The notes below the pieces were generated by a model that ran no database searches, was not told the DNA's origin, and saw only the letters and a program-made list of their open reading frames with translations. Position numbers and translations under genes: made by a program. Source: Rhyzopertha dominica (Eukaryota > Arthropoda > Insecta > Coleoptera > Bostrichidae). Taken from it: a stretch of 64,000 nt of DNA. Below are positions 52,668 through 63,917 of this stretch, piece after piece (position 1 is the first letter of the stretch; every line of letters starts with the position of its first letter). The stretch is from NCBI GenBank assembly GCA_025024175.1, contig QCXZ01000001.1, positions 39,922,942 to 39,986,941 of the forward strand. The letters are read 5' to 3'.

Positions 52668-54764
52668 TACATACAGGGTGAGCAAATAAGAGAGGTGGTC
52701 TGCCATATCTCGTAAACCAGTAGCCCTAGAGCATTGAGGTAAAAAATTTCTTAATCAAAGTGACCAAGAGAAATTCCTGGAAAATATTTTCGAGTTTGTA
52801 AAGTGACGGTTGGAAGGCTCTGTGGCACATCGAAATTACAAATTAATGTGTGTCATTTTTAGCCTAATAAATGTTTGCGATATTAAACATATTAAGATTG
52901 TTTGGACTAAAATCTACCATTTTTATTTAGAACATTTTTTTGTTAAATCTCAAATAAAGTGGTGAAGGGCGGGTGAATCTTAATATAGAAAATTTTCAGC
53001 TTTGGCTTGACCGATTTCAATCAGCGAGGTGTCATTTTCAAGAGCTTATGTGCCTTTATAAAAAGCAATTTTAAGTGCCAGAACATAGTTTGTGTGTTAA
53101 CCGCAAGAGGACACTTTCTGAAATTACTACCAAAATATTGATTTTTCTTGAAATTTTTAAATGCAACGATATAAGGCTGTTTACTTCATTAAAAGAACAA
53201 TTGAATATAAACTAAAATGGTAAAAACCGCATCTTCATATGTTATTTTGATCTAAAGATATTAAAGATTGAATAGTAGAATTAGTTGAGTTTATTGTTAG
53301 CGAATGTTAGTGCAAATGGCTTTTGTCTTGGGTAACTGTTTTGATATCTTTTTATATATTTATAGCAACTCCGATGTTTTTAGTATTAGTGTAATAATAA
53401 TAATAATAATAATAAGTTAATCTGTTGCTTAAATTTATTGTTCCAAGCCAACTTTAATTTTCAAGAGTTATACTGTGTAAAATCACTAAGTTCTGCTATT
53501 CAATCTTTAATATCTTTAGATTAAAATAACATATGAAGGTACGGTTTTCACTATTTTAGTCTATGTTCAATTGTTTTTTCAATGAAGTAAACAGCTTTAT
53601 ATCGTTGCATTTAAAAGTTTCGAGAAAAATCGACATTTAGGTAACAACTTCAGAAACCGCCCTCTTGCGGTCAACACACAAACCATGTTCTGACACTTTA
53701 AATTGCTTTTTATAAAGGCACATAAGCTCTTGAAAATAACACCTCGCTGATTGAAATCGGTCAAGCCAAACCTGAAATATTAACAATTCTCTATATTAAT
53801 ATTCACCCGCCCCCACTCGTTTATTTGACATTTAATAAAAAAAAATTCTAAATAAAAGTTGTAAATTTTAGTCCAAAAAATTTTAATATAATCAACATAT
53901 TAAAATTTTTTGGACTAAAATTTACCATTTTTATTTAGAATTTTTTTTATCCGTGACATTTGTTCTAAAATATCTAGCAACGCCATCACGATGTTCTCTG
54001 GAATGAGATTATATGCGTTAGTGTTTGCAATGTTTGTTTAAATTTCACTTACCTAGAGAAAATAACCTGTTTCATATATTGTGTATCCAATAATGTTTGG
54101 TGGCCATGTGATATTTGCTACACCTGGAAGCAGTTACTAGAGTCGGTCACATTGTACCTACTGGATTTCTATAAGTTATTTCGTTTGAATAGTTTTAAGT
54201 AGTATTCAACATCACTGTATTTGACAATAATAAAGCGACAAGGAAATTCGCCATGGTTGATATATTATTGTCAATCTGTTTACTACTAAAGCAGATTAAT
54301 AGGCTAAACATGGCATAAAGGTTGTGTAATTTTTCAAAAAGGGTTTACACGGTGTTCATTTCGAAATACTTGATGCGCCACGGAAAAAAATATTTCAGGC
54401 TAGTCCGATTGCATGGTGTTAGCTGGCTAGGCACATACTGATTTACTCCGGAAATGTCAGAAATAGCCCAAGGCAATTAGGAAGTTTATACGCGTTCCGA
54501 CTTGAATAATGCTTACCCCAGATTTTATCTTGCGATTCACGTTTTACCAACGTTTGGTTAATTCCGTGTTTACCTGAAGTTTGCAGACGGAGGTGGGCCA
54601 CGGAGTGTTCTCACAAATAAACCTNCACGTAATTGCATATTATATAAGGTTAGGAAATTTTAATTTCACATCATCTNTATGAACCCANGGCCTTCATTTA
54701 TTTCAGGACTGCATAAATGGTTATGTTGAGGTTAAATTTTAATGAAATAAAATATCTTTGTTCA
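52668..54764. repeat. foldback repeat (52.91-53.87 kb) in unannotated DNA
   Basis: 52,913-53,285 and 53,497-53,870 are inverted copies (about 370 bp) around a core of about 210 bp with a (TAA)n run at 53,393-53,416. Next to it, 53,868-53,937 is a small AT-rich perfect-looking hairpin. 52,673 starts a CAGGGTGAGC mariner-like terminus without a found partner. 54,000-54,760 shows nothing I recognise. Confidence 0.6.
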
Positions 54765-56060
54765 GGCTAAATCAACCGCTACAAAACTTTATGACTTCGT
54801 TCAATATGTTTCGAATGGTCTTAATTTGAAGCGTCAAGTAGATGTTTTGTATACGTATCTTTCGAAAGCATTTGATGTTGTGAATCACAGACTACTTCTT
54901 AGTAAGTTGTCAGCTTTAGGAGTGTGTGACAGGTTGCTGCGGCTCTTCGAGTCATTGCTGTTGGGCCGAATGCAATACGTTGAATGCTTGAACGTTCGTT
55001 CATTTATCTATAACACGCCCTCAGACGTAATGCAGGGTTCCAATCTTGGCCCCGTCCTGTTTTCTATTTACTTCCGATGTTTTTGCTAAATTTAACTGTT
55101 CCGTGCACGCCTATGCGGATGATTTAAAAATTGCTGGGTATATAAGGACTGAACGAGATTGCTATATGTTGCAGAATGATCTGGAGTTGTTCAGTAATTG
55201 GTTCACCTCTAACCGTTTATAGTTCAATATTAGTAAATGCAAGCTCTTGAGGTTCTCCAGAAAGACAACTAATGTTGAATTCAGTTACAATATTAATGGT
55301 GTCCCTGTTGTTGAAGTTGATCAGGTTAATGATCTTGGGGTAATTGTAGATTCTCGTTTGTCGTTTGTGCCACATATTAATCATATATGTTCCCAAACAG
55401 CAAGGATGCTGGGATTTATTTTAAGGAACACAAGGTGTGTTCGTTCCACTGAACTGCTCAACATCCTTTATTATGCATTTGTGAGATCTAAACTAGAGTA
55501 CTGTTCGGTGGCATGGAACCCCTACTATCAGTGTCATATAAACTCATTAGATCGTATACAACGCAGATTTTGTAAATATTTGTACTTTGTCAAACATGAA
55601 CCGATAGGCAAACTCCAACAACTGAGTTTCTCACTGAATTTAGTTTAATGTCTCTACAAAAAAGGAGATTGATTGCCTCTATTATTTTTACATAAGCTAC
55701 TACATGGACAGTTTGTAAACTCTAGGTTGATAAGCCAAATTTTATTTCATGTGCCGCATTTAGGGAGTCGTTAACCACTTACTTTTCGTCTACCTACTAG
55801 TAGGACTAACGAGCAACTAAACTATATTTACTCCACATATAACTCAATAGCAGGAGAGGTTGATATATTTGATCGGAGAATATCTGCGTTTGTTAACGAA
55901 TTTGTACGCGCATTGAATTCATGAACTAGTGGACCCAATATTGTTTATTGTTTGTAATCAGTACAACTGTTGTATGTAAATTGTAATTATGTTAATATTG
56001 GGTCTAATGGTCTATTGGAGTTAAATATATTATTATTATTATTATTATTAATTTTATTAT
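54765..56060 (+). pseudogene. LINE reverse-transcriptase fragment with ATT tail
   Basis: 5'-truncated. It starts within the RT at a KSTATKLYDF segment, then LSKAFDVVNH (about 54,850), SNLGPVLFSIYF, a frame change near 55,075, the active-site box AYADDLKI (about 55,110), and a TAG near 55,218. From 55,247 it is open to 55,648 with NDLGVIVDSRLSF, LEYCSVAWNP and DRIQRRFCKYL, typical of CR1/Jockey-type RT thumbs. A 3' UTR ends in a (TTA)n microsatellite at 56,025-56,050, a usual LINE tail. Dead. Confidence 0.85.
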
Positions 56061-56500
56061 TATTATATATTATATACATCAGTTACCTATTCTTTATTTT
56101 ACTCAATAATCAGAAACCCGTTGCATGTACAATTATTTATCGTATCTAACTACGCATGTATCAACTACAACCTCGAATTATTTTCAAAGACGCTAAACTT
56201 ATTGTTGCACTGGAAATGTACTCAACTTTCATTAATAAATAATATTAAATTTAGTTGTTTGCTTATTTGACCCTTTCGCAATTGCACCGTCCAAAATTTT
56301 TGAAATTTAGAATACACGCTGGTCTGTAGAAACTTATTTCTTCGGCTACTACATTCGAAAGTACAACTTTATCCTACTCATCCAACGCGAGAAAGTGGTT
56401 CTTTACCTGCCTACTTTACCTGGCTAGTAACTAAGATAACGCTCCTAAATGTCAAACAATTTATCGTAATGCAAATGTCAAATGTTACACACAAAACCTC
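56061..56500. other. unannotated DNA
   Basis: No recognised feature between the LINE tail and the gypsy integrase remnant. Confidence 0.4.
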
Positions 56501-57194
56501 AAACGTCATTGGTCGTCATCTTTGTGTTGAGGCCAAGACTTCATTAATTCTTCATGTGGTAATGTTCTAACTGGGTCGTCGTGATGTCCAATCTTTTCTA
56601 TATCATGGGCTTTGCTTCCTTTCACCTACACTACTTTGTACGGAACAAGATACTTCATCTTCTATCTAGTTTGTCGTTGATTTCGTATTTCTGATATCGT
56701 ATCTGGTATCGTTAGATTGTAACCCTTTCTATTGTGTTGCATTGAATTTTCTTTATTTGCTTATTTGCTTCCAGCTCCAATTCTCCTCTGGAATCTTGAA
56801 ATTATTTCTTCTCCAAGTACTTCTTCAATTATAGTAGTAGGAATATCTGTGTTCTAAGCCAGTGAGGACCCACTTTTGATCCCATCTTAAAAGCATTGAA
56901 GAGCAGCGAAGCTGATCCTTACAGCGAATTCCTTATGGGTGAACTGGTTCTAGCCCGCGCGCTCCTTACGGGCAACGGACCTGCATCGCGTGCAAGTTAN
57001 CGAATAGGTTATCGCACTGGGAAAGAAATAAAACCAGAATGACTAGCTAATTAATTTTATTGGGTAACATAAGAGTTACATAAACATCAATCTATTTTAT
57101 TTCCTCCGCAATGCTAGCCCCCGTTCTAGAACAGAAAGAGATACATTGTTAATCTCGATTCACGCCCCAATCATCTGTCTCTTACCTGATGTCT

Positions 57195-57542
57195 TTATAT
57201 CTGATTCATGTAGTGCGTAAATAACGATCTTGTTAGATAAGGTACGGAGGTTATTGTGCATACGAAGAGCATTACAACAACCGCAGTCTTCGAATCAAAT
57301 TGCAACAAGACTTTAGTAAAATGAGACGATTCTGTCGACGTGTTGAGCGTGTGACTAGAATATTCGTTAGCAATAAAGGTTTCGTTTAACACCTTTCTCC
57401 ATTGGCTGTCCCCGTAACTTTTGTTGGGAAATACTAGTCTAACTTTGTATTCGACAACTTGTTTGTTAATAGCAGATACGTGGGCAGCGAACTGGCTCTT
57501 GCCGGCGCGTCGCGTACAAGCTATTGCAATAGGTTGTCGCAA
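57195..57542 (-). CDS. unidentified ORF in mini-element (left arm)
   Basis: 115 codons. Middle part KVRLVFPNKSYGDSQWRKVLNETF, then one hydrophobic segment of about 20 residues (AVVVMLFVCTITSVPYL) near the C-terminus, so possibly a small single-pass membrane protein. A CAG-GTAAGAGA splice-donor-like sequence follows the equivalent frame in the right arm. The mirror copy (58,050-58,379) is nearly the same. I do not recognise it. Confidence 0.3.
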   Translation of the reverse strand: MRQPIAIACTRRAGKSQFAAHVSAINKQVVEYKVRLVFPNKSYGDSQWRKVLNETFIANEYSSHTLNTSTESSHFTKVLLQFDSKTAVVVMLFVCTITSVPYLTRSLFTHYMNQI

Positions 57543-57585
57543 AAATTATTTTTGTGTATAAAATTACTCCAAATATAAAACACGT

Positions 57586-57948
57586 TCTTGGCGCGTGCAA
57601 AGGATTTCGAAAGAGTATCCTGCGCAAGACCAAGTTCTAAATGTGTGAACACCTTCTTGGCGCGTGCAAAGGATTTCGAAAGATTATCCTGCGCAAGACC
57701 AAGTTCTAAATGTGTGAACACGTTCTTGGCGCGTGCAAAGGATTTCGAAAGAGTATCCTGCGCAAGACCAAGTTCTTAACATGTGAACACGTTCTTGGCG
57801 CGTGCAAAGGTTTTCAAAAGAACTTGGTCTTGCACAAGATACTCTTTCGAGAACCTTTGCACGCATCCAAAACGTGTTCGCGCGTTTAGAACTTGGTCTT
57901 GCGCAGGATACTCTTTCGAAAACCTTTGCACGCGCCAATGATACGTTC
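57586..57948. repeat. ~62-bp tandem repeats in core of mini-element
   Basis: Units built on CTTGGCGCGTGCAAAGG and TATCCTGCGCAAGACC, three or more in direct order (57,586-57,800), then inverted copies (57,820-57,948). The long open frames over it, on both strands, are repeat artefacts. Confidence 0.8.
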
Positions 57949-58049
57949 GTTTGCGAGTGTTGACAACTTTATCATATTTGGAGTAATTTTATACACAAAA
58001 ATAATTTTTGCGATAACCTATTGCGATAACTTGTACGCGACGCGCCGGC

Positions 58050-58379
58050 AAGAGCCAGTTTGCTGCCCACGTATCTGCTATTAACAAACAAGTTGTCGAA
58101 TACAAAGTTAAAATAGTATTTCCCAACAAAAGTTACGGGGACAGCCAATGGAGAAAGGTGTTAAACGAAACCTTTATTGCTAACGAATATTCTAGTCATA
58201 CGCTCAACACGTCGACAGAATCGCCTCATTTCACTGAAGTCTTGTTGCAATTTGATTTGGAGACTGCGGTTGTTGTAATGCTCTTCGTATGCACAATAAT
58301 CTCCGTATTTTGTCTAATAAGATCGTTATTTACGCACTACATGAATCAGATACAAAGACATCAGGTAAGAGACGGATGA
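58050..58379 (+). CDS. unidentified ORF in mini-element (right arm)
   Basis: Mirror of 57,195-57,542. The open part includes the same NETFIANEYSSHTLNTSTES stretch and hydrophobic segment, and continues through NQIQRHQ into a donor-like GTAAGAGA. A few residue differences (for example Ser to Pro in TESPHF). Unknown function. Confidence 0.3.
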   Translation, partial: KSQFAAHVSAINKQVVEYKVKIVFPNKSYGDSQWRKVLNETFIANEYSSHTLNTSTESPHFTEVLLQFDLETAVVVMLFVCTIISVFCLIRSLFTHYMNQIQRHQVRDG

Positions 58380-59239
58380 TTGGGGCGTGAATCGAGATTA
58401 ACGATGTATCTCTTTCTGTTCTAGAACGGGGGCTAGCATTGCGGAGGAAATAAAATACATTTATGTTTATGTAACCCTTATGTTACCCAATAAAATTAAT
58501 TAGCTAGTCGTTCTGGTTTTATTTCTTTCAAAGTGCGATAAACTATTCGATAACTTGCACGCGATGCGGGTCCGTTGCCCGTAAGGAGCGCGCGGACTAG
58601 AACGAGTTCGCCCATAAGAAATTTGCCGATTTAAGATGGGATCAAAAGTGGGTCCTCACTGGCCTAGAACACAGGTATTCCTACTACTAATTATTATATC
58701 TTCAGCGTTTCTCATTTTCACACCAGTCATGAGTTGAAACAGACTAATGTTCATGGCTCTATGGTACAATGAGTTTATAAGACGATGCACCCGGTGGACG
58801 TACTTCTACCAGTTGCCTGGGTTGTCTATGGTTGGTTTCGTAAGCACGGATATAATAACTGAATTCAAACTCTCAATTCGTCCATTGGAATGGGGCAATC
58901 GTGTTGTTATTTTGATATGGTTTATTTTATTCTTTGTGAAGTAGTCTTCGAACTCTTCAGAAATAAATGATGTACCTCTGACCGATATCAAATTCTTGAG
59001 GTTTCCAAACGTCTTTCGTTGGATCTCTAGTTGGTCTATTACTTCTTTAGTAGTCGTTGATTTGGTAGGATATAGCCAAACAAATTTCGTAAAGGAACAA
59101 ATCACAGCTAGTATGTACCTGTAGTTCTTCGTTGTTGATTCTAGTGGCCCTAGATGGTCTGTTGTATGTTTGCAGTGGAATAGCTTCTTTGTTTAGTAGG
59201 TAGTTGCAAATACCTTTCTTTGTAGTGTATTTTTATTGT

Positions 59240-60400
59240 ATGAATATTTAGAACATTTGATCAATATTACTTTATGAGACAAAGAAACAGAGTGGAGTTG
59301 TCTTCTTGCTGCCGTGTTAAGCCATGGTATTGTGCCGACATCTTAACAGTGCAGTTCCAGGGTTAAGTTATTTGCAGAAATGTCTAGCAAGAAATTGTAA
59401 TTATTTTTATTTCGAAAACAAGTACCGAGACCCTGAAACTATGAAAAGTTTAGAGATATTGACATGCAACATGCGGTACTGTAGATAAGTATTTTCTCCC
59501 ATTTTACAGTTTTGCTCACCAGGTTCCTAAGTGTCTTCTAATAATTTCAGTGACTAGGGTTTTTAGTTTGTTTATAGCAAAATTAAGTTTAGTCACCGAG
59601 ACCAAACATCAATCTTAGGTTATCAGCTAACAATGGAGATCTTTTTTCTTTTGAAATTTTGGGTTAAGTGTCGGAACATAAGCGTTGAAAGCCTGTAACA
59701 ATATATTATTTAAAGTAGATACATTGTTGTTAACACCAGGAGTAACATATATTGCGTCAAGGTATTTGTTTACCACGTCGATAAGGAACATATCTAAACT
59801 AAAATTTTAAAGGAGCTGCAGCTAATAATAATTAGGAAAATTGGTTATCTGGGAAATTTTGTTCAATTCGCATGAACTCACACTATGGTCAGAAATGGCA
59901 TGATACGAAGCAACAGACACTGATTAGATAATATGTACGTCGGGAGTAATAATGTGATCAATCAGGGTTAACGCGTGTAATGACAAGCTGGTGTAGATTA
60001 AGCGAATTAACTGTCTAGATATCGCTAAACAAAGGTAGTGTTAATATCCATAAGATCAATATTTATCTCACAGACCGAGCTAAGAAAACTGTCAGCAAGA
60101 AGAACAATTTTTGAGTATATGTCTTCAAACTCTTCAAAAAACACGCTATAACTTTTTAATGAAGGACGGTAGACTTCCACTAGATAGAAGTAAAGTGTTT
60201 TAAACCTTTACTCAGTAATTTCTTGTTCTGTCGTCGAAAACGGTATATTTTTGGGTAAACTTTACCGCCATTGTTACAAACTATATATGCCATCAATGCC
60301 ATTCTTAATATCCTGAAGTTGCTTCTCACAAAAGTGGACGAAACGTTAACTATTTCTAAAACGGACACAGTCTAACCCATGGATTTGTCAGTAGAGGTGG
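59240..60400 (-). pseudogene. LINE apurinic-type endonuclease fragment
   Basis: Minus-strand readings in several frames give, in order: a NVSSTFVRSNFRILR segment (60,350-60,300), a VYRPSLKSYSVFFEEFEDIY segment (about 60,175-60,115), an SVASYHAISDHSV block (about 59,915-59,880) whose SDH is the C-terminal catalytic motif of the APE endonuclease, and a linker (TLNPKFQKKRSPLLADNLRLMF, about 59,680-59,610) leading towards an RT that is not present. The order is that of ORF2 of CR1/Jockey-type LINEs. Many stops; dead. Confidence 0.7.
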
Positions 60401-63260
60401 ATGGAGNAATGAGNGAGAGGCTACGTTGCCTACACAACATGGTCACGTGACGGGTGGCAAAAAATTAAAGTTGGGTAAAATGACTTATCTTGCTGATGCA
60501 TGTTACTGAATTTACTTAAGATTCGAATCAATGCATCAACTCCCGAAAAGTCAAATACAAATGATTCGAGCGACGTCAGAGTTACACGGTGGTCAAAATT
60601 CGACATTCTCAATTCCAACGAAGCGCGTTTTACCTTACTTCGACTTAAACGTACCATTATCAGGAAATTACGATTCTGGTTCTGTTCACGGACTGCAATC
60701 ATGCGCATCACGGCTGCGTTGCCGATACGAAAACGACCTGGATCACGTGACGGGTGGCAAAAGAGAAAACACTATTATGCGCGTAAATGAAGTTTGCGGC
60801 GAAATTTTCATATTTAATTTATAAAGTCGCCAGTTACACATATGTATTGTAGTTGCAAAATAAGCCTACCATATGTTTTCTTATGTTTCTTCTAATAGAA
60901 CAGTGAATGCGAAGGTGATTTAGAAACCTTTTAGAAGATATAGTGATTTTATAGATACTTTTTTCAGTTTCAGCTAAAATAAGTTTTCATAATCCCTTAA
61001 GTACCTAGGTACCTACTAAAACAGAACTTAATGAAAATAAGTGTTTTAGCAAACATCACAAATTAGTACATTTATGAACATAAAATTATTTTTATTCAAA
61101 TCAACACTTAACCCCACATTTAAGATTAATTGAATTACGTACAGTGCGCGCTAAAACATGCGGTTTTTCTTACATGCAGGAGTTAATTTGATGTGTATGT
61201 GAAAAACGCCCCGGATTTATGTCACATGTGGGGGAGGGGGGGGGCGAATAAGGGAACGGTCGATGTGGGTGGGTCTGATGGGGCAAAGTGTGAGTCATTT
61301 TCTTGCAAATGGAAAGAGTAATACTTCAGATTTTTTGTCAAAATTTTCAGTTTCCGTAGTTAGGAGTAAAATTTTCTCTTCGACTAGGTACGTTCTTGTA
61401 AAATGCCGGAATCGGTGGAAAACCTATTTACACCTCAAACGTCCATAGTTTTTAAGTCATACTATACCTAGTGCTAACAGAAGGGTTAAAATCTTCCAAA
61501 ACTACCTACTGATTGTTTTTGTCTTAAGTACATTTGCTCACGAAAGACTGCAAACATGCAAAATTTTTGATGAAGCTTTAAAGTGACATTTTATAGTGTT
61601 CTGGTGATATGAATGCATTATGGCTTTATCCAGCAATACCTACACTTATTTCGAGAAATGAACTGGAATATCAATAGAAGTTCTGGCATACGCTGCAAAA
61701 ACAGCGAATTTTTTATTTAAACAAAAATGTGTTGAACAAGCTGCCAAAATTAACGTAATGGCATTTTAATCCGCCGTCGGCTTCATACTTAAGCGGCCTT
61801 TGGGATACCGGGGTTAAATCAGTGATAAGCACGTAATTTGGATAATAAATAAGTGACCAAATTCTTATATTAAAAGTTAAATACCTAAAAGTTGAAGCCG
61901 TTCTCAATTCTAGACCCCTATCTGTTTTAAGCGCAGCCCTGGTGCTTTAAGGCAAGTAGGGATTGTTTAAGATGGAATCCCTTTTTCCTCTTTTACCTTC
62001 TCGTTCCATATCTTCGTAATTACTTGTAGCTACGCGTGCGCCTCATCCTGAAACCAAACAAAATAGAGGAGATATCAATTTGGTTTCGGTTTAGACAAAA
62101 TGACGAAAAATTTATCTGAAAGAAAATTACGCCGTCTCGCCGCTTCTAAATCAAGGTAGAGCGACACCGCCTTATCGTTGAACCCGCGCTCCCCAAAAAT
62201 TAATAAAATCCAAGTATTCGCAACAGTAACACTCATTGCATCTTGCATCCTACTGTCAAATTTATCTACTGATGAATTACGGGCTTAAATAATTCAGATG
62301 ACGTGAGTTGTATTCCTCGACTAACAACAAAAATTCGATTCAGTGAGTTGAATAATTACAAACGATACACCTCTACGTGATAAATCGCTGCCGGCTGTCT
62401 GTTGTAGAGGTAGGACTATACTGCTATTTCTGCATAACAGTGGCTAATTGTTACTCCTATATTTAAAACACACAGTTTTCTGACTGCTAGCGGGCTAGCA
62501 CGGCCTCGTGCTATCACCCGTTACTGTTATCGTTCATCACTTGGCACACCGCACACAAGTATTGGTATTGGCCTGCTAACAAATTAGCAACAGCATCCAT
62601 AACCATAATAGTACTTGTGCTAAACGAGAGAACAGAAGTTAGAAGCGACAGCAGGGGATACTAGCTTATAGCATAACGGCGGAATTGGATGAACTTTTAT
62701 TTGACATTTGATAGCTGGAGGCAGAAATGTAATAGCACTCAATAGAAATGGTTTTGGTTGTACCAGTGTATTGTTGTTTGACATTGGAAAAAACGGTATG
62801 GTGCTCGAATATTGGGACGATGGGCGATATCTACCAGTGATACAGTATTGCATTCGATGAATAAGTGATATTAGTAAACAACTTAATAAACTTGAACATA
62901 TAAATAAGTACTTATATTTAGTTAAATCAATTGATAATACATTTTTGTACATTTTATCACAATAAAAGGTATTCAATACCAAGACGGTGAAGTAAAAAGC
63001 TGCTATTTCAAGAATTCGTAGCTGTTCCAACTGTTACAGTTACAAAATAGCAGATTGTTATTAACAGCTCACCTCTATACTTTTGCCACCAGTCACGTGG
63101 TTTTGTGTTGGCCATGCATACGCATAGGGTCGCGTATACACACTGCTCCATCCATATAAATTTGTCAGATCGATGGTGTAACCAAAAGCATCCAAAATTT
63201 CAATGGAAAGCTAATGCATTATTATAATAACATTTAATAACATAATTTTTATTGTCATAA
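60401..63260. other. mostly unannotated; one exact 20-bp direct repeat
   Basis: TCACGTGACGGGTGGCAAAA occurs at 60,443 and again at 60,743. Between them two overlapping open frames on the plus strand are unrecognised. 61,211-61,244 is a G-rich run. The minus-strand open frame 62,620-63,030 has two hydrophobic stretches but no family I can name. No RNA genes seen. Confidence 0.35.
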
Positions 63261-63272
63261 TCTTGGTTTAAG

Positions 63273-63917
63273 GTGATAGAAAGAGCTCCGAGATGGAGTA
63301 AATCACATCAAACGGGGAACCCAACCATGTGGAAAGCAACTTTTTGCCAACTAATGATCGCCAGTTCTACATTCGTTGTAACTTGCTTCATGAGATACGC
63401 CACAAATAAGTCTAAATTAACCTGGTTTATGAACATTTTCAACGCGCTTTATACCGAATGGATTACTTTCTGCTGGTGTATATTCTACTTCAATATTGTG
63501 AAAGGAGCAAAAATGGAGTTCAAGGATCTTTACGGGGATTCTATGACAAACGATTTAGATGGAGAAACGTTAAGGAAACTGTGGTCTAGATACTTGTTGC
63601 TGCTTAGCGCTGTAAAGAAAATCAATGCAGTATTTGGTATCAACGTGCTTTTTTCTTTTTGTTACATTTACATATGGCTGATGAGCGATATTTACTCGCT
63701 TGTAAGTGAACTTCTTCGTTCTGAACCGGATAAAATGATAATGTTAACTTATGTTCTATTAATCATTCTACAAGTGTTTAAACTTTCAATTTTAGTATAC
63801 CAACCACCGAAATGCTTGGGTTATGTTCGAAAATTCAAAACTAGAATCGCATGTTACCCATCAGAGAGCAGTCATTTGGAAGAGGTGAACCAGTTTCAAT
63901 TGTTTTTCTTATCTTAA
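63273..63917 (+). CDS. gustatory-receptor-like exon (host gene, partial)
   Basis: 214 open codons with several hydrophobic helices (about residues 25-42, 46-70, 115-145, 160-178) and the spacing of an insect gustatory receptor: a helix-rich N-part, then LWSRYLLLLSAVKKINAVFG, which resembles the conserved segment before a late transmembrane helix of GRs. These act as taste channels in sensory neurons. The likely exon end is near the GAAGAG-GTGAAC at about 63,880, with the final TYhhhhhQF exon outside the window. The first exon is not found. An in-frame ATG occurs at 63,327. Could be another multi-pass protein. Confidence 0.45.
   Translation: MIERAPRWSKSHQTGNPTMWKATFCQLMIASSTFVVTCFMRYATNKSKLTWFMNIFNALYTEWITFCWCIFYFNIVKGAKMEFKDLYGDSMTNDLDGETLRKLWSRYLLLLSAVKKINAVFGINVLFSFCYIYIWLMSDIYSLVSELLRSEPDKMIMLTYVLLIILQVFKLSILVYQPPKCLGYVRKFKTRIACYPSESSHLEEVNQFQLFFLS

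Larger units (their letters stand above)
56833..58688. mobile_element. palindromic Polinton-like mini-element (6-bp TSD)
   Basis: Ends AGTAGTAGGAAT / ATTCCTACTACT, flanked by AATTAT on both sides (56,827-56,832 and 58,689-58,694): 6-bp duplication and AGT...ACT ends as in the large Polinton. Arms of about 740 bp (56,833-57,585 and 57,955-58,688) surround a tandem-repeat core. Each arm contains the same open frame. No Polinton enzyme is encoded. Assignment to Polintons rests on ends and duplication size only. Confidence 0.6.
56501..59230 (-). pseudogene. second gypsy integrase remnant, split by a palindromic element
   Basis: Minus strand. The core lies at 59,170-58,800 (YRYILAVICSFTKFVWLYP, ISVRGTSF, PHSNGRIESLNSVI). 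Two of three catalytic acids are substituted (Asp to Cys, Asp to Val), while Glu remains. The C-terminal part (DTISEIRNQR, then a KYLVPYKVV segment and IEKIGHHDDPVRTLPHEELMKSWP) lies at 56,800-56,520, on the other side of the inserted element 56,833-58,688, and reading resumes across one copy of the AATTAT duplication. No relation to the intact gypsy at 34.7 kb beyond family. Confidence 0.75.

Noticed and set aside
57588..57938. Repeated RAKDFERVSCARPSS frames on both strands
   Set aside because: By-products of the tandem-repeat core of the palindromic mini-element.
62620..63030. 136-codon minus-strand frame as a membrane protein
   Set aside because: Two hydrophobic stretches only, no family likeness, AT-rich sequence where such frames arise by chance.
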